Source of the DNA: Bacteroidaceae bacterium
Lineage (GTDB): Bacteria; Bacteroidota; Bacteroidia; Bacteroidales; Bacteroidaceae
Direction: 5' to 3'
Assembly: GCA_017416805.1 (NCBI GenBank)
Contig: JAFQBB010000050.1
Coordinates: 1-64,000, forward strand
Length of the DNA: 64,000 nucleotides
In this document: positions 1 to 7,584 of the stretch, piece after piece
How the letters are laid out: every line of letters starts with the position of its first letter
Numbering within the stretch: the stretch's first letter is position 1
Notes under the pieces: generated by a model
Told to the model about the DNA's origin: nothing
Seen by the model: only the letters and a program-made list of their open reading frames with translations
The model's database searches: none
Position numbers and translations under genes: made by a program

Positions 1-156
1 CTGTCCCATCTGACAGAAGTGTCAAGCCGAACAGTAGGGAATAGGAGAAAACGTAAACATCTCCAGTATGGCAAGAAGAAAGGTGTAAACCTTTTTAGCT
101 AATGAAACAAAAAAACGTCTACTGAAATCAGGAAAAGACAGCCTATTACTCTTTTT

Positions 157-264
157 CCAAAATGCGCCTTGCATTTTTTCAAATGCGGCTCGCAGTTGGT
201 GGAAATGCGCCTTGCTTTTCGAAAAATGTAAGGCGCATTTTGGAAAAAGCAAGGCGCATTTTGG
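157..264. repeat. Inverted-repeat cluster downstream of the DUF4248 gene
   Basis: CCAAAATGCGCCTTGC at 157-172 is matched exactly in inverse by GCAAGGCGCATTTTGG at 249-264. Two shorter copies lie between them (about 201-215 forward, 228-243 inverted). Transcribed from the minus strand just after the DUF4248 stop codon, this would fold into a large hairpin with alternative pairings. There is no clear T-run, so it is not a simple intrinsic terminator. It may stabilise the 3' end of the mRNA or be a dispersed palindromic element. The remaining sequence at 1-156 shows no gene I can support. Confidence 0.7.
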
Positions 265-280
265 GAAGTTGGGTGCCCTC

Positions 281-484
281 TCACGGCTCGCCCAACTGTT
301 CGTAGATGAGGGCGAGCTGGCGGGGTGTGAAGCGGAACGAGCGGTGGCGGTAGGGCATCGATGCAAACTCGGCCGTAAGGGTGGGGTTGGCCTGGATGAG
401 GCGTTGCATCTGCTTGCGTGCCCACACGGCGGAGTAGTCGCCAAAGTAGAGGTTGGCCAGTTCGGAGAAGGTGATGGGTTTCAT
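281..484 (-). CDS. DUF4248 family small protein
   Basis: A 67-residue basic protein beginning MKPITFSELA. The phrases LANLYFGDYS and FTPRQLALIYEQLG are typical of DUF4248 proteins, which in Bacteroides usually lie beside DUF4373 proteins and a peptidoglycan amidase. Its ATG overlaps the stop codon of the DUF4373 gene as ATGA at 481-484, which fixes the start and implies translational coupling. A longer frame open to 598 is only the DUF4373 gene read in another frame. The composition suggests a small nucleic-acid-binding helical domain, but no biochemical function is established that I know of. Family call is fairly secure; role is unknown. Confidence 0.75.
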   Translation of the reverse strand: MKPITFSELANLYFGDYSAVWARKQMQRLIQANPTLTAEFASMPYRHRSFRFTPRQLALIYEQLGEP

Positions 485-1371
485 ACTGGTACACCTCCTT
501 TCTGATGACGTGCTTTCTGGATGACGCTGTAGATGTACTTCACGGGTTGGCGGAAGGTGCCGGCCGGTGCATTGTTCAGGGCGTAGAGTGCCTGCCATAC
601 GGGGTCGCCAATCTCACCGAAGTTGCTCAGCTTGAGGATGGCGTTGATGTCCTTCACCTCGACATGCAGGCGCTGCAGGGCCTCTACCAGTCCGGTGTAG
701 TTGCGGCCTTCGCCCAACGGACAGGGTGTGCCGGGGTTGGGGAGAATCTCTTTTTCTTCCATCAGAGGAGTCTCCTCCTCCGTCATCATCCCTTTCCCGT
801 TTTCGGGAGAGGGAATAAAAGGGAGAGGTTTCATTTCATTTCTTTTCATTTCGTTTCTTTTCATATGTGTACTTATGGAAGGACAATGGAAGGACATGTC
901 TGTCTGTGGACTTGCGGCATCTGTGCTTGCAACAGGCTCTTCGCCAATGGTTTGGGGCTTGTTCCGCACGTAGGCTTTCGGCTTTTCAATCAGCAGATGT
1001 TCGGGCTTTATCGTTATCTCCAGGCGGCGCAACTTGTAGCAGATGTCGGCATACCGTTCCTGCAGTTCTGTGGAGGTGAGCACATGGCATTGCTCAAAGA
1101 TGTGTTTGTTGAAAAGCTCTTCGTTGCAGCAGATGGTGATGATTTTCTCCACCTCCTCTTCGGTGAGGTAGAAGTATTCGGCCACATCCAGCACCAGTTC
1201 TGCATCCAGCAGTACGCCATACCCCATCGTGCGGTAGGCTTCGGTCAGGAGGTAGAAGTAAACCAATAGTCCGTTGTTCCTGCACTTGCGGCGCAGACGC
1301 TTGATACGCAGGTCGTGAAACGTATCGGTGAGGAAACAGTAGTAGTCGAGACCTTTTTTGATTCTTGGCAT
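481..1371 (-). CDS. DUF4373 (Lin1244/Lin1753-like) domain protein
   Basis: A 296-residue protein. Its N-terminal 130 residues (starting PRIKKGLDYYCFLTDTF, with GLLVYFYLLTEAYR following) match the DUF4373/Lin1244-Lin1753 domain seen in phage-like and conjugative-element replication or primosome proteins. The middle (about 170-215) is low complexity, with MKRNEMKRNEMK encoded by a short tandem DNA repeat and then proline/glutamate-rich text. The C-terminal 80 residues (about 220-290) form a second small domain ending in the ATGA overlap with DUF4248. The usual genomic partners (DUF4248 and amidase) are present. DNA binding in replication of a mobile element is a family-level guess. The central region contains palindromic GC-rich DNA resembling this genome's dispersed repeats. 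Confidence 0.75.
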   Translation of the reverse strand: MPRIKKGLDYYCFLTDTFHDLRIKRLRRKCRNNGLLVYFYLLTEAYRTMGYGVLLDAELVLDVAEYFYLTEEEVEKIITICCNEELFNKHIFEQCHVLTSTELQERYADICYKLRRLEITIKPEHLLIEKPKAYVRNKPQTIGEEPVASTDAASPQTDMSFHCPSISTHMKRNEMKRNEMKPLPFIPSPENGKGMMTEEETPLMEEKEILPNPGTPCPLGEGRNYTGLVEALQRLHVEVKDINAILKLSNFGEIGDPVWQALYALNNAPAGTFRQPVKYIYSVIQKARHQKGGVPV

Positions 1372-1431
1372 GGTGGTTGGGGGGGAATGGTTAGTTGAAT
1401 GGTTGGTTGATTGTTTCGGGTTCTGGGAGGG

Positions 1432-1587
1432 GGCTGAAAGGAGTTAGAGGAGTTATCGCTTCGCTAAGGAGTTATCACTCCGCTTTGCTTCGTTAGGAGT
1501 TAAAGCCAATAGTATTGTTTGTATGCTTGCACGACATTTGGCTTTAACTCCTAAGTTCGAAAGAGCTGATAACTCCCTTTATCTCCT
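1432..1587. repeat. Low-complexity 'GGAGTTA' repeats with a 15-bp inverted repeat
   Basis: The gap between the DUF4373 and amidase genes is filled with imperfect copies of GGAGTTA/TAACTCC. AGGAGTTAAAGCCAA (about 1495-1509) is repeated in inverse as TTGGCTTTAACTCCT (about 1538-1552) with a roughly 28-nt loop. The last codons of the amidase (Ser-Leu-Arg-Ser-stop) are themselves encoded by this repeat. Similar repeats recur at 8341-8373, 22371-22391, 57845-57880, 61100-61260 and 62687-62790. Confidence 0.65.
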
Positions 1588-2331
1588 TTAACTCCTTAAA
1601 GAAGAATATTCTCCTGCCGCATCAAAGCACGGACAGGCTTTGCGGGCTACATCGCGATGCCCCAGGATGCGCACCAGACCGGGGTGTTCCTTCTTCAAGC
1701 GGAGAATCAGGGCCTTCAGGGCTTCGCGTTGCTGGATTGTGCGGGTGTCGCAGGGGCGCTTGCGGTTGTCGAGCCCGCCGATGTAGCAGATTCCTACAGC
1801 CCGCTTGTTCCAGCCCAAGGCATGGGCGCCTTCGCGGTGGTAGGGGCGTCCCTCTTCGATGGTCCCGTCGAGGCGGACGACGTAGTGGTACCCGATGCCG
1901 TCGAATCCGCGCTGGCGGTGCCAACGGTCGATTTCGGCTGCTCCCACATCCTGTCCGGGAAAGGTGGCCGAGCAATGGATGATGATGGTGTCCTTCGGGT
2001 CCTTCGGAGTCTTAAGGACTTTAAGGTTTTGGTCCTTTGTAACTTCGTAGAGGATGCTATCGGTGCGGAGTGTGGTCCAGCGGCGGCGGTCCATGTCGAA
2101 CAGGGGCAGGAAGGTCTGACGCGGCACATAGTGGTAGGGGTGGCCGAAGTCGTGCCAATAGCCGATGAGGGTTCCGCGCACGGACTCATCCTGTCTGCTA
2201 ATCTCTGAATGGTAGCGGATGGTGAGCACGTCGTGTTTCAGCTTGCTGATGAGTTTCTCTAACGAGGGGTTGAAGGGGTAAATCTCCTGATTCTCAACTT
2301 CGGGGCGGGGGTTGGTTGGCTGTTTCATCAT
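1588..2331 (-). CDS. N-acetylmuramoyl-L-alanine amidase with N-terminal SH3-like (DUF2693-type) extension
   Basis: A 247-residue fusion. Residues 115-240 are an amidase_2 (T7-lysozyme-like) domain that would cut the MurNAc-L-Ala bond of peptidoglycan. Zn ligands are likely His119 (IIIHCSAT), His225 (GHRDV) and Cys233 or Cys235 (ACPCFD); GYHYVVR and Lys231 fit the catalytic set. Residues 30-97 (LTIRYHSE...GTLIGYW...PLFDMDRRRWTTLRTDSIL) resemble the SH3-barrel DUF2693 proteins of Bacteroides, normally encoded separately. The linker, residues about 99-114, is encoded by a low-complexity repeat shared with 24304-24382. No signal peptide is visible, so export would need a holin or lysis. Context (DUF4373/DUF4248) is that of prophage-like or element-borne modules. 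Confidence 0.8.
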   Translation of the reverse strand: MMKQPTNPRPEVENQEIYPFNPSLEKLISKLKHDVLTIRYHSEISRQDESVRGTLIGYWHDFGHPYHYVPRQTFLPLFDMDRRRWTTLRTDSILYEVTKDQNLKVLKTPKDPKDTIIIHCSATFPGQDVGAAEIDRWHRQRGFDGIGYHYVVRLDGTIEEGRPYHREGAHALGWNKRAVGICYIGGLDNRKRPCDTRTIQQREALKALILRLKKEHPGLVRILGHRDVARKACPCFDAAGEYSSLRS

Positions 2332-2384
2332 AATGTGTAATTTTTAGCAGTTAATGAAGTCATTTTTTTATCTTTTTCGCACTG

Positions 2385-2392
2385 CAAAATTA
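2385..2392 (-). promoter_or_regulatory. Candidate -7 box for the amidase/DUF4373/DUF4248 operon
   Basis: The minus strand reads TAATTTTG, a match to the Bacteroides -7 consensus TAnnTTTG, about 54 bp upstream of the amidase ATG. No good TTTG -33 element is seen at the usual spacing, so this is moderate evidence only. Confidence 0.4.
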
Positions 2393-2478
2393 AGGCACTG
2401 TCCTCTCTCTTAAAATACCCTCGGAAAAAACAATTCTATTTGCCGGAAATGAAAAGGGAGGCCCGAATGGAGGTCTCC

Positions 2479-3137
2479 CTATGTGTTAGTATGTTTATTT
2501 TCAGCATGTTCCAAAGATCTTTTAAATTCTTTGTAAAACTGTTCCAGATTCGAAAAGAAGTCCGTGTACCGAAATTTCTTTTTCAGATACCGGAAATAGC
2601 AGAAGTCCGGATTCCTTTCATAATCCTTGGGGTGCTTCACTGCCTCGTCCAACATTTTGAGTTCGGTCACACGGTTGTTGAATGTCCGCACATTCTGATT
2701 CAAACCGTAGAATACCTTCTTTTGGACGAACTGATAGAAACTGGTCTGATTGAAGTTGTCGCTTATAATGAACGAATCCTTGAGAAGGTAATAGAGGAAG
2801 GTAGAGAACTGCAGCTTGTCGTACACGTTCTGGCCGAACCTCGCACAGTTGACATACATCCCATAGAAGCACTCAGCAATCTCTTCCTCATCCAACACGG
2901 GTTTGAAGAGGTGGATTTTCTCCCTTACCCCGACCGGTATAGAGGATGCAACAAGAAACCTTTTGAGAAAATTCTTGAAATACCCCTTGAGAAAATTCTT
3001 GAGAAACTTTTTGACAGCCTCTGAAATGTCCTCTGCTAACTCGTCAAGCAAGTTAATTGCCAAAGGGCACTCATGCTGTTCGTCTTCTCGGACAGGGAGT
3101 CGATGCTTCGTTTTGTCGTTATAGGGTCCTTTGGCAT
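2479..3137 (-). pseudogene. Conserved-looking hypothetical protein, apparently broken by a one-base frameshift
   Basis: A frame of about 190 residues from 3063 down to 2479 has no ATG start, only TTG. An ATG at 3137 opens another frame (MPKDPITTKRSIDSLSEKT...) that ends after 33 codons. Adding one T to the run at 3062-3064 (AAA on the plus strand) joins the two as ...MSALLAINLLDELAED..., giving about 220 residues. The N-terminal third of the joined product has amphipathic, Lys/Phe-rich helices (VKKFLKNFLKGYFKNFLKRF). The rest is rich in aromatic residues. I do not recognise the family, and no signal peptide or membrane segment is visible. It could be a real pseudogene or a base-calling error in a homopolymer. 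Confidence 0.5.
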
Positions 3138-3179
3138 TATAAGTTTTTAGAGGTTAACAAAATTGGTGCAAAACCGGGC

Positions 3180-3418
3180 AAATGTAAGCAAAGAATTTGT
3201 AACTTCCAAAGAAAAAGCAGAAATTATTTTCTATAATGAATTTTCCCCGGCTCTCATGATACGATTTGACAGCCTGCCAATGGAGCAGGAGGGAGTGGGT
3301 GCATAGAACTGCGTGTTGCAGAAAATTATGCAAAAGAAAATGGAATGTGGTTGCCTATAAGCGAAAAGACAACGACGGTGATATGTATGTAATAGATGTA
3401 GAAATACGTAAACTGTAG
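3180..3418 (+). pseudogene. Decayed gene fragment, unidentified
   Basis: Protein-like text is spread over shifting frames: KEFVTSKEKAEIIFYNEF up to a stop near 3315, then IELRVAENYAKENGMWLPIS in a second frame, then DNDGDMYVIDVEIRKL ending at TAG 3416-3418. This looks like the C-terminal part of a gene with at least two frameshifts. I do not recognise the family. With the short signal-peptide frame at 3441-3635, it suggests this interval is a graveyard of lost genes beside the glycosidase operon. Confidence 0.35.
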
Positions 3419-3440
3419 AATCTATAACTTTTTATTGTTT

Positions 3441-3635
3441 TTAGCGGACAACAATAATTATTAATTGATTGGGTGTCATGGGTTGTGCATGAGTTATCTG
3501 TCGTTTTAGGTTCACTTCCTTCCATTCATCTCCGACGGGTTCTTCGATGAGGGAGGTCAACGGGGTGAGTGATTGTGCTTGGCCATAAATTGCCAACAGT
3601 ATGGTACAGATGGAGAAAAATACTTGCTGTTTCAT
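3441..3635 (-). CDS. Short exported peptide or N-terminal remnant
   Basis: A 64-codon frame beginning MKQQVFFSICTILLAIYGQAQ, a convincing signal peptide with a cleavage site after about residue 20. Only about 44 residues follow (SLTPLTSLIEEPVGDEWKEV...), too short for a known enzyme. It lies downstream of the GH2 gene on the same strand, separated by the hairpin at 3657-3715. The simplest reading is the surviving start of a longer secreted protein whose remainder was lost. A genuine small secreted protein cannot be excluded. Confidence 0.4.
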   Translation of the reverse strand: MKQQVFFSICTILLAIYGQAQSLTPLTSLIEEPVGDEWKEVNLKRQITHAQPMTPNQLIIIVVR

Positions 3636-3656
3636 TTTTTTTGTTGAAGATATAAA

Positions 3657-3715
3657 TTTAGGCGCGGATTACGTGGGCAAAATCAGTAAAACTGAAATAT
3701 AAATCCGCGCCTAAA
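3657..3715. repeat. Hairpin of the GCGCGGATT type
   Basis: TTTAGGCGCGGATT (3657-3670) is perfectly repeated in inverse as AATCCGCGCCTAAA (3702-3715), with a smaller hairpin (CAGT/ACTG) in the loop. It sits just past the last gene of the glycosidase operon. A related hairpin with the same GCGCGGAT core lies at 50833-50894. It is probably a dispersed palindromic element and may act in 3'-end formation. Confidence 0.7.
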
Positions 3716-3761
3716 TATTATGGTGTCATTGGGATCCACCTCTTGTCTGCCGCTTCTGCTA

Positions 3762-6212
3762 TCAGAGCTTTTTTGCCTTGATGGTGATGGTGCTGCTGCC
3801 CAATCCCGGCGAAGTGGCGTGTAGGGTGATGTTGCCCCCTTTCTTGTTTGCTTTGATGATGACCATGGCGCGGCCTTTCCATGCTTTGCGGGTGAGGGAG
3901 GTGTAGGGAGTGGGGTCCTTCAGCAGGGCATTGTCCACGGCGATAATCTCTCCGGCACCTTTGAGGGAGAAAGTCAGTTCGTTTTCGGCATTCGGACAAC
4001 GGCGGCCTTCGCTGTCGGTCAGCTCCACGGTGACGTAGCAGAGGTCCTGCCCTGTGCTCTGAAGCACGGTGCGGTCGGCGGTCAGTCTGATCTGCTCGGC
4101 CTCACCTGCGGTGCTGAGTGTGGCGCTCTCCATCTCCTGTCCGTTCTCCACACCAACGACCTTCAGTGTGCCCGGTTGGTAGGAGATTGGGATGATGGCC
4201 TTGAACTCCTCCTTGCGTGTGGTGGGACGCTCGGCTACAAGCTCGTTGTCCAGGTAGAGACGGATGCGCGGATAGCGTGAGTAGATCTCCACTTCGATAG
4301 TCTTCCCCTCGTGTCCCGGCCAGTTCCAGCTTTCCCAGGTAGGCCATACGCTCCACTGTGTCTCCTTGATTTCGCCCCAATAGCCGTTCGGCTCGCGCAC
4401 GGCCATATAGAGTTTCTCGTTGCCCGTGTGCAGAAGGTTGCGGTAGTGCGAGATGGGTTTGCGCCATCCCGTCAGGTCAATGTCGCCACAGTAGGCTCCG
4501 TGCCAGGGGTAGTGGTCGCGGTGGTAGTGCTCGCCCTCTGTCTCGCCTTTGTAGTAATAGCGCCCGATGCCCGATTCGCCGAGGTAGTCGATGGAGGTCC
4601 ATACGAAGTCGCCGATGACGTAGGGGTGGTCGGCCACTTTGGCCCAGTTGTTGAAAGCATCGCGCGGATAAGACTCTGTCTGCCACATTACCCGTTGGGG
4701 CACGCGGGCATGGTCGCTCTCAGCCTTGTGAATCATGTAGTTGTAGCCCACAATGTCGTGTACGGCAGCCAGCGGGTCGTAGATTTCCCAGTCGCTGTCC
4801 CAAGCGGCCAGGGCGGAGGTGACGGGACGTGTCGGGTCGTTCAGACGGACGCGGTCGGCCAGTTTTTGAGCCGTGGTCACCACCTCCAGCTTCTTCCGTT
4901 CGATCACCTCGTTGCCGATGCTCCAGCAGATGATGCTCGGGTGGTTGCGGTCGCGCAGCACCATGGCATCCACGTCGCGTGCCCACCACTTGTCAAACAG
5001 CGTAGAGTAATCGTGCGGCGTCTTGCTGTCGCGCCATCCGTCGAAACTCTCGTCGATGATCAGCATTCCCAAGCGGTCGCAAGCATCGAGAAAGGCGGGC
5101 GAGGGAGGATTGTGGGCCGTGCGTGCCGCATTGAATCCAGCAGCCTTCATCAGTTCCACTTTGCGTTCCTCGGCACGGTCGTACGAGGCCGCACCCAAGG
5201 GACCGTTGTCGTGGTGCAGACAGCCGCCGTTCAGCTCGATGGGCTTGCCATTGAGCAGCAGTCCTTTCTCGGCGCTGTATTCCACCTTGCGGATGCCGAA
5301 GGTCTGGGTGATGGCATCTGCCTGTCGGTTGTTTTCCCTGATGGTGAGTTCGGCTTGGTGCAGGGCAGGGGATTCGGGGCTCCACAGTTTGGCATTGAAC
5401 ACCTTGAATGACTTAGATACCACTTTCTCCTCGTTGGGTTTCAAACGGACAGTCCAACCATGTTCGTGGCCATAGGAACCTTCGTCAGCCGTCTTTCCTC
5501 CGATGCCTACAATCACGTCCAGGATGCGCTCGCTGTCGCTATGGTTCACCACCACCGTCTGCACGTTCACCGTACTGGTGTCTCCCACCACGACCTCGGG
5601 CGTAGTGATAAAGGTTCCCCAATGCTTGAAGTGTACGGGGTTCTTCGCTGTCAGCCACACATGGCGGTAGATGCCCGAACCGGTGTACCAGCGGCAGTTT
5701 TTCTGACCGGAATTGTCCACGCGCACGGCCACGGTGTTCCGTCCTTCCTTGTTCAGATAGGGGGTAATGTCGTAGTGGAACGACGAGTAGCCGTAGGGGT
5801 ATTTCCCCACCAACTGGCCGTTGACATAGACCTCGGAGTTCATATAGACTCCCTCGAAGTAGAGGCCGATGAGCTTGTCGCGGTCGGCCTTGTCGAGCTT
5901 GAAGCTCTTGCGGTACCACCCGATGCCGGTGGGGAAGTAGCCGCCATCGTTGCCCGAAGGTTCTTCGGCACGGGTGACACCTTCGACACTCCAGTCGTGG
6001 GGCAGGTCGAGCTTCCGCCATGCCTTGTCATCAAAGTCGGGCGCTGCCGCCTCGGGATGGTCGCCAAGGGCAAACGTCCACCCTTCATCGAACAAGGTTG
6101 GGGCGTTTGCTCTTTTGTCAAATTTTTCCAAACTGAGGCTGAATGTACTGAGGCTGACGACTGTCAGCAGAAACGTCGCAGTGAGGACTCTTTTCAACTT
6201 GTTCATAGTCAT
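3762..6212 (-). CDS. Exported glycoside hydrolase family 2, beta-galactosidase-like
   Basis: An 816-residue enzyme with an N-terminal export signal (KRVLTATFLLTVVSLSTF). The GH2 order is visible: sugar-binding jelly roll about 40-190 (GWYRKSF, YVNGQLVG), Ig-like domain about 190-305, TIM barrel about 315-620, and two C-terminal sandwich domains to the end. The acid/base is Glu435 (CWSIGNE) and the nucleophile Glu513 (MWQTES), both present. AFLDACDRLGMLIIDESFDGW is the classic barrel signature. It is last in a five-gene operon, 31 bp after the GH43 gene. Family members are mostly exo-beta-galactosidases acting on oligosaccharides in the periplasm. The exact sugar cannot be told from sequence alone, but the neighbours suggest pectin or arabinogalactan side chains. 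Confidence 0.9.
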   Translation of the reverse strand: MTMNKLKRVLTATFLLTVVSLSTFSLSLEKFDKRANAPTLFDEGWTFALGDHPEAAAPDFDDKAWRKLDLPHDWSVEGVTRAEEPSGNDGGYFPTGIGWYRKSFKLDKADRDKLIGLYFEGVYMNSEVYVNGQLVGKYPYGYSSFHYDITPYLNKEGRNTVAVRVDNSGQKNCRWYTGSGIYRHVWLTAKNPVHFKHWGTFITTPEVVVGDTSTVNVQTVVVNHSDSERILDVIVGIGGKTADEGSYGHEHGWTVRLKPNEEKVVSKSFKVFNAKLWSPESPALHQAELTIRENNRQADAITQTFGIRKVEYSAEKGLLLNGKPIELNGGCLHHDNGPLGAASYDRAEERKVELMKAAGFNAARTAHNPPSPAFLDACDRLGMLIIDESFDGWRDSKTPHDYSTLFDKWWARDVDAMVLRDRNHPSIICWSIGNEVIERKKLEVVTTAQKLADRVRLNDPTRPVTSALAAWDSDWEIYDPLAAVHDIVGYNYMIHKAESDHARVPQRVMWQTESYPRDAFNNWAKVADHPYVIGDFVWTSIDYLGESGIGRYYYKGETEGEHYHRDHYPWHGAYCGDIDLTGWRKPISHYRNLLHTGNEKLYMAVREPNGYWGEIKETQWSVWPTWESWNWPGHEGKTIEVEIYSRYPRIRLYLDNELVAERPTTRKEEFKAIIPISYQPGTLKVVGVENGQEMESATLSTAGEAEQIRLTADRTVLQSTGQDLCYVTVELTDSEGRRCPNAENELTFSLKGAGEIIAVDNALLKDPTPYTSLTRKAWKGRAMVIIKANKKGGNITLHATSPGLGSSTITIKAKKL

Positions 6213-6243
6213 GCTTTATTTGATTTATATACATAAGGGGCTG

Positions 6244-7581
6244 TCAATACACTCTGACCTCCTCCACCGTAACCCAGTCTTCGCGACTGCCGAAGTAGTC
6301 GCCCCGCTTGTTGCTCCAATGAGGATGTTCGCCGGCACATTCGACCACAAGGGTATAACGGCCGCGCGGGAGCAGGGGGCTGACATAGCGCAGGCCGTGG
6401 TCATCGACCTTGCTGTAGAAATCGATGAGGTTGGTGTGCACCGTTCCTCCTTGGCTGTCTATGATGCTGATGCGGCCATATCCGCCGTTGTTGAACGTAT
6501 GTCCGATGACGGCTATGCGTGTGCCTTCAAAAGGAAGTTCCAGTTTGGCACCTTTCGTGGCGGTCTTGAAATTGACGGGGATGACTGTGCCGCCCAAATC
6601 CCTGACAGGCTGCATCGTTACGGGATTCCACACGGGCCAATACTCCGGGATGTTCACCTTGCCACCGTTCACCTGCATAGGCATCCAGACATAGGTGGCC
6701 GATGAGGCCTGATGCGGATACGACCAACGGTCGCCCATGTACATATATACGATAGAATCGCCCCGATGCAACGGCAGGATGAAGGTGGATTGCGAATTGT
6801 ACGTCAGTGTCCCTTCGGGGCAGAAGATGCCTTGCTTTGTCCATGGCCCCTCGATGCCGGGAGCTGTGTGGTAGAAATTGTCGTTGCGCTCCCAACTCGT
6901 CAGGTTTGAACCGAAGAGGTAGTAAGTGCCGTCTTTGTGCAGCATGGCCGGTGACTCGCCACCCTCTTTGATGCCGTCGGCCACCTTCTTCACCGCTTTG
7001 CGGTAGTCTTTGCTCAGCCGGTAGATGTCGCCGTGGTGCATCAGCAGGTAGCCCGTACCATCGTGGTCCTGGAAGGTACCCATGTCCCACCGCTTGATGG
7101 GTTTGCCCTTGTAGAGCAACGGGCCGATAAAGGTGTAAGGCCCTGTAATCTCCTTGGCTACGGCCAGTCCCACCTGTGGGTCCTTGTAGCGCATGTCGTC
7201 CGTATGGGCCAGCATGATGTATTCGCCCGTTTTGGGACAACGCATCACTTTGGGGCGTTCACCCACGCGGTTTGGACCTAACAGGCCATCTTTCTGCAAG
7301 GGGAGAGCTACCCGCTCAAACTTCCAGTTCACCAAATCGGTGCTGCTATAACAGGCAAATCCGGGAAACGCGTTCGTCGTGTCGCTTTTCCATTCGCCAA
7401 AGAGGTAGTATTTCCCATTCTCCTCCACGATGCAAGCACCGTGGGCATTTACCGGTTTGCCGTGGTCGTCCGTCCAGGGTACGCCATTGACGATGGATGT
7501 CAGAAATGGGTCGGCCGTTTGGGCAACCATAGTTATCGTAGCTATGATAGCTAAAGTGGTCAATAAAAGTTTTTTCATCAT
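6244..7581 (-). CDS. Exported GH43-family enzyme, exo-galactanase-like
   Basis: A 445-residue protein with a signal peptide (KKLLLTTLAIIATITMVAQ). The beta-propeller text NAHGACIVEENGKYYLFGEW, STDLVNWKFE, GERPKVMRCPKTGEYIMLAH and MGTFQDHDGTGYLL is that of GH43 enzymes related to exo-beta-1,3-galactanases (subfamily 24 or similar). A C-terminal beta-sandwich (about 345-445, GTRIAVIGHTFNNGGYGRISI) resembles the carbohydrate-binding module often attached to these. It starts 3 bp after the GH106 stop, so the two are co-transcribed and probably coupled. Likely periplasmic trimming of galactan or arabinogalactan. The GH43 fold is secure; the substrate is inferred. Confidence 0.82.
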   Translation of the reverse strand: MMKKLLLTTLAIIATITMVAQTADPFLTSIVNGVPWTDDHGKPVNAHGACIVEENGKYYLFGEWKSDTTNAFPGFACYSSTDLVNWKFERVALPLQKDGLLGPNRVGERPKVMRCPKTGEYIMLAHTDDMRYKDPQVGLAVAKEITGPYTFIGPLLYKGKPIKRWDMGTFQDHDGTGYLLMHHGDIYRLSKDYRKAVKKVADGIKEGGESPAMLHKDGTYYLFGSNLTSWERNDNFYHTAPGIEGPWTKQGIFCPEGTLTYNSQSTFILPLHRGDSIVYMYMGDRWSYPHQASSATYVWMPMQVNGGKVNIPEYWPVWNPVTMQPVRDLGGTVIPVNFKTATKGAKLELPFEGTRIAVIGHTFNNGGYGRISIIDSQGGTVHTNLIDFYSKVDDHGLRYVSPLLPRGRYTLVVECAGEHPHWSNKRGDYFGSREDWVTVEEVRVY

Positions 7582-7584
7582 GGC

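Noticed and set aside
22-444. 140-codon minus-strand frame at the window start
   Set aside because: Runs through the inverted-repeat cluster and opposite-phase DUF4248 text; low-complexity residues only.
4311-5411. Plus-strand open frame of 366 codons
   Set aside because: Shadow of the GH2 gene, which has both catalytic glutamates.
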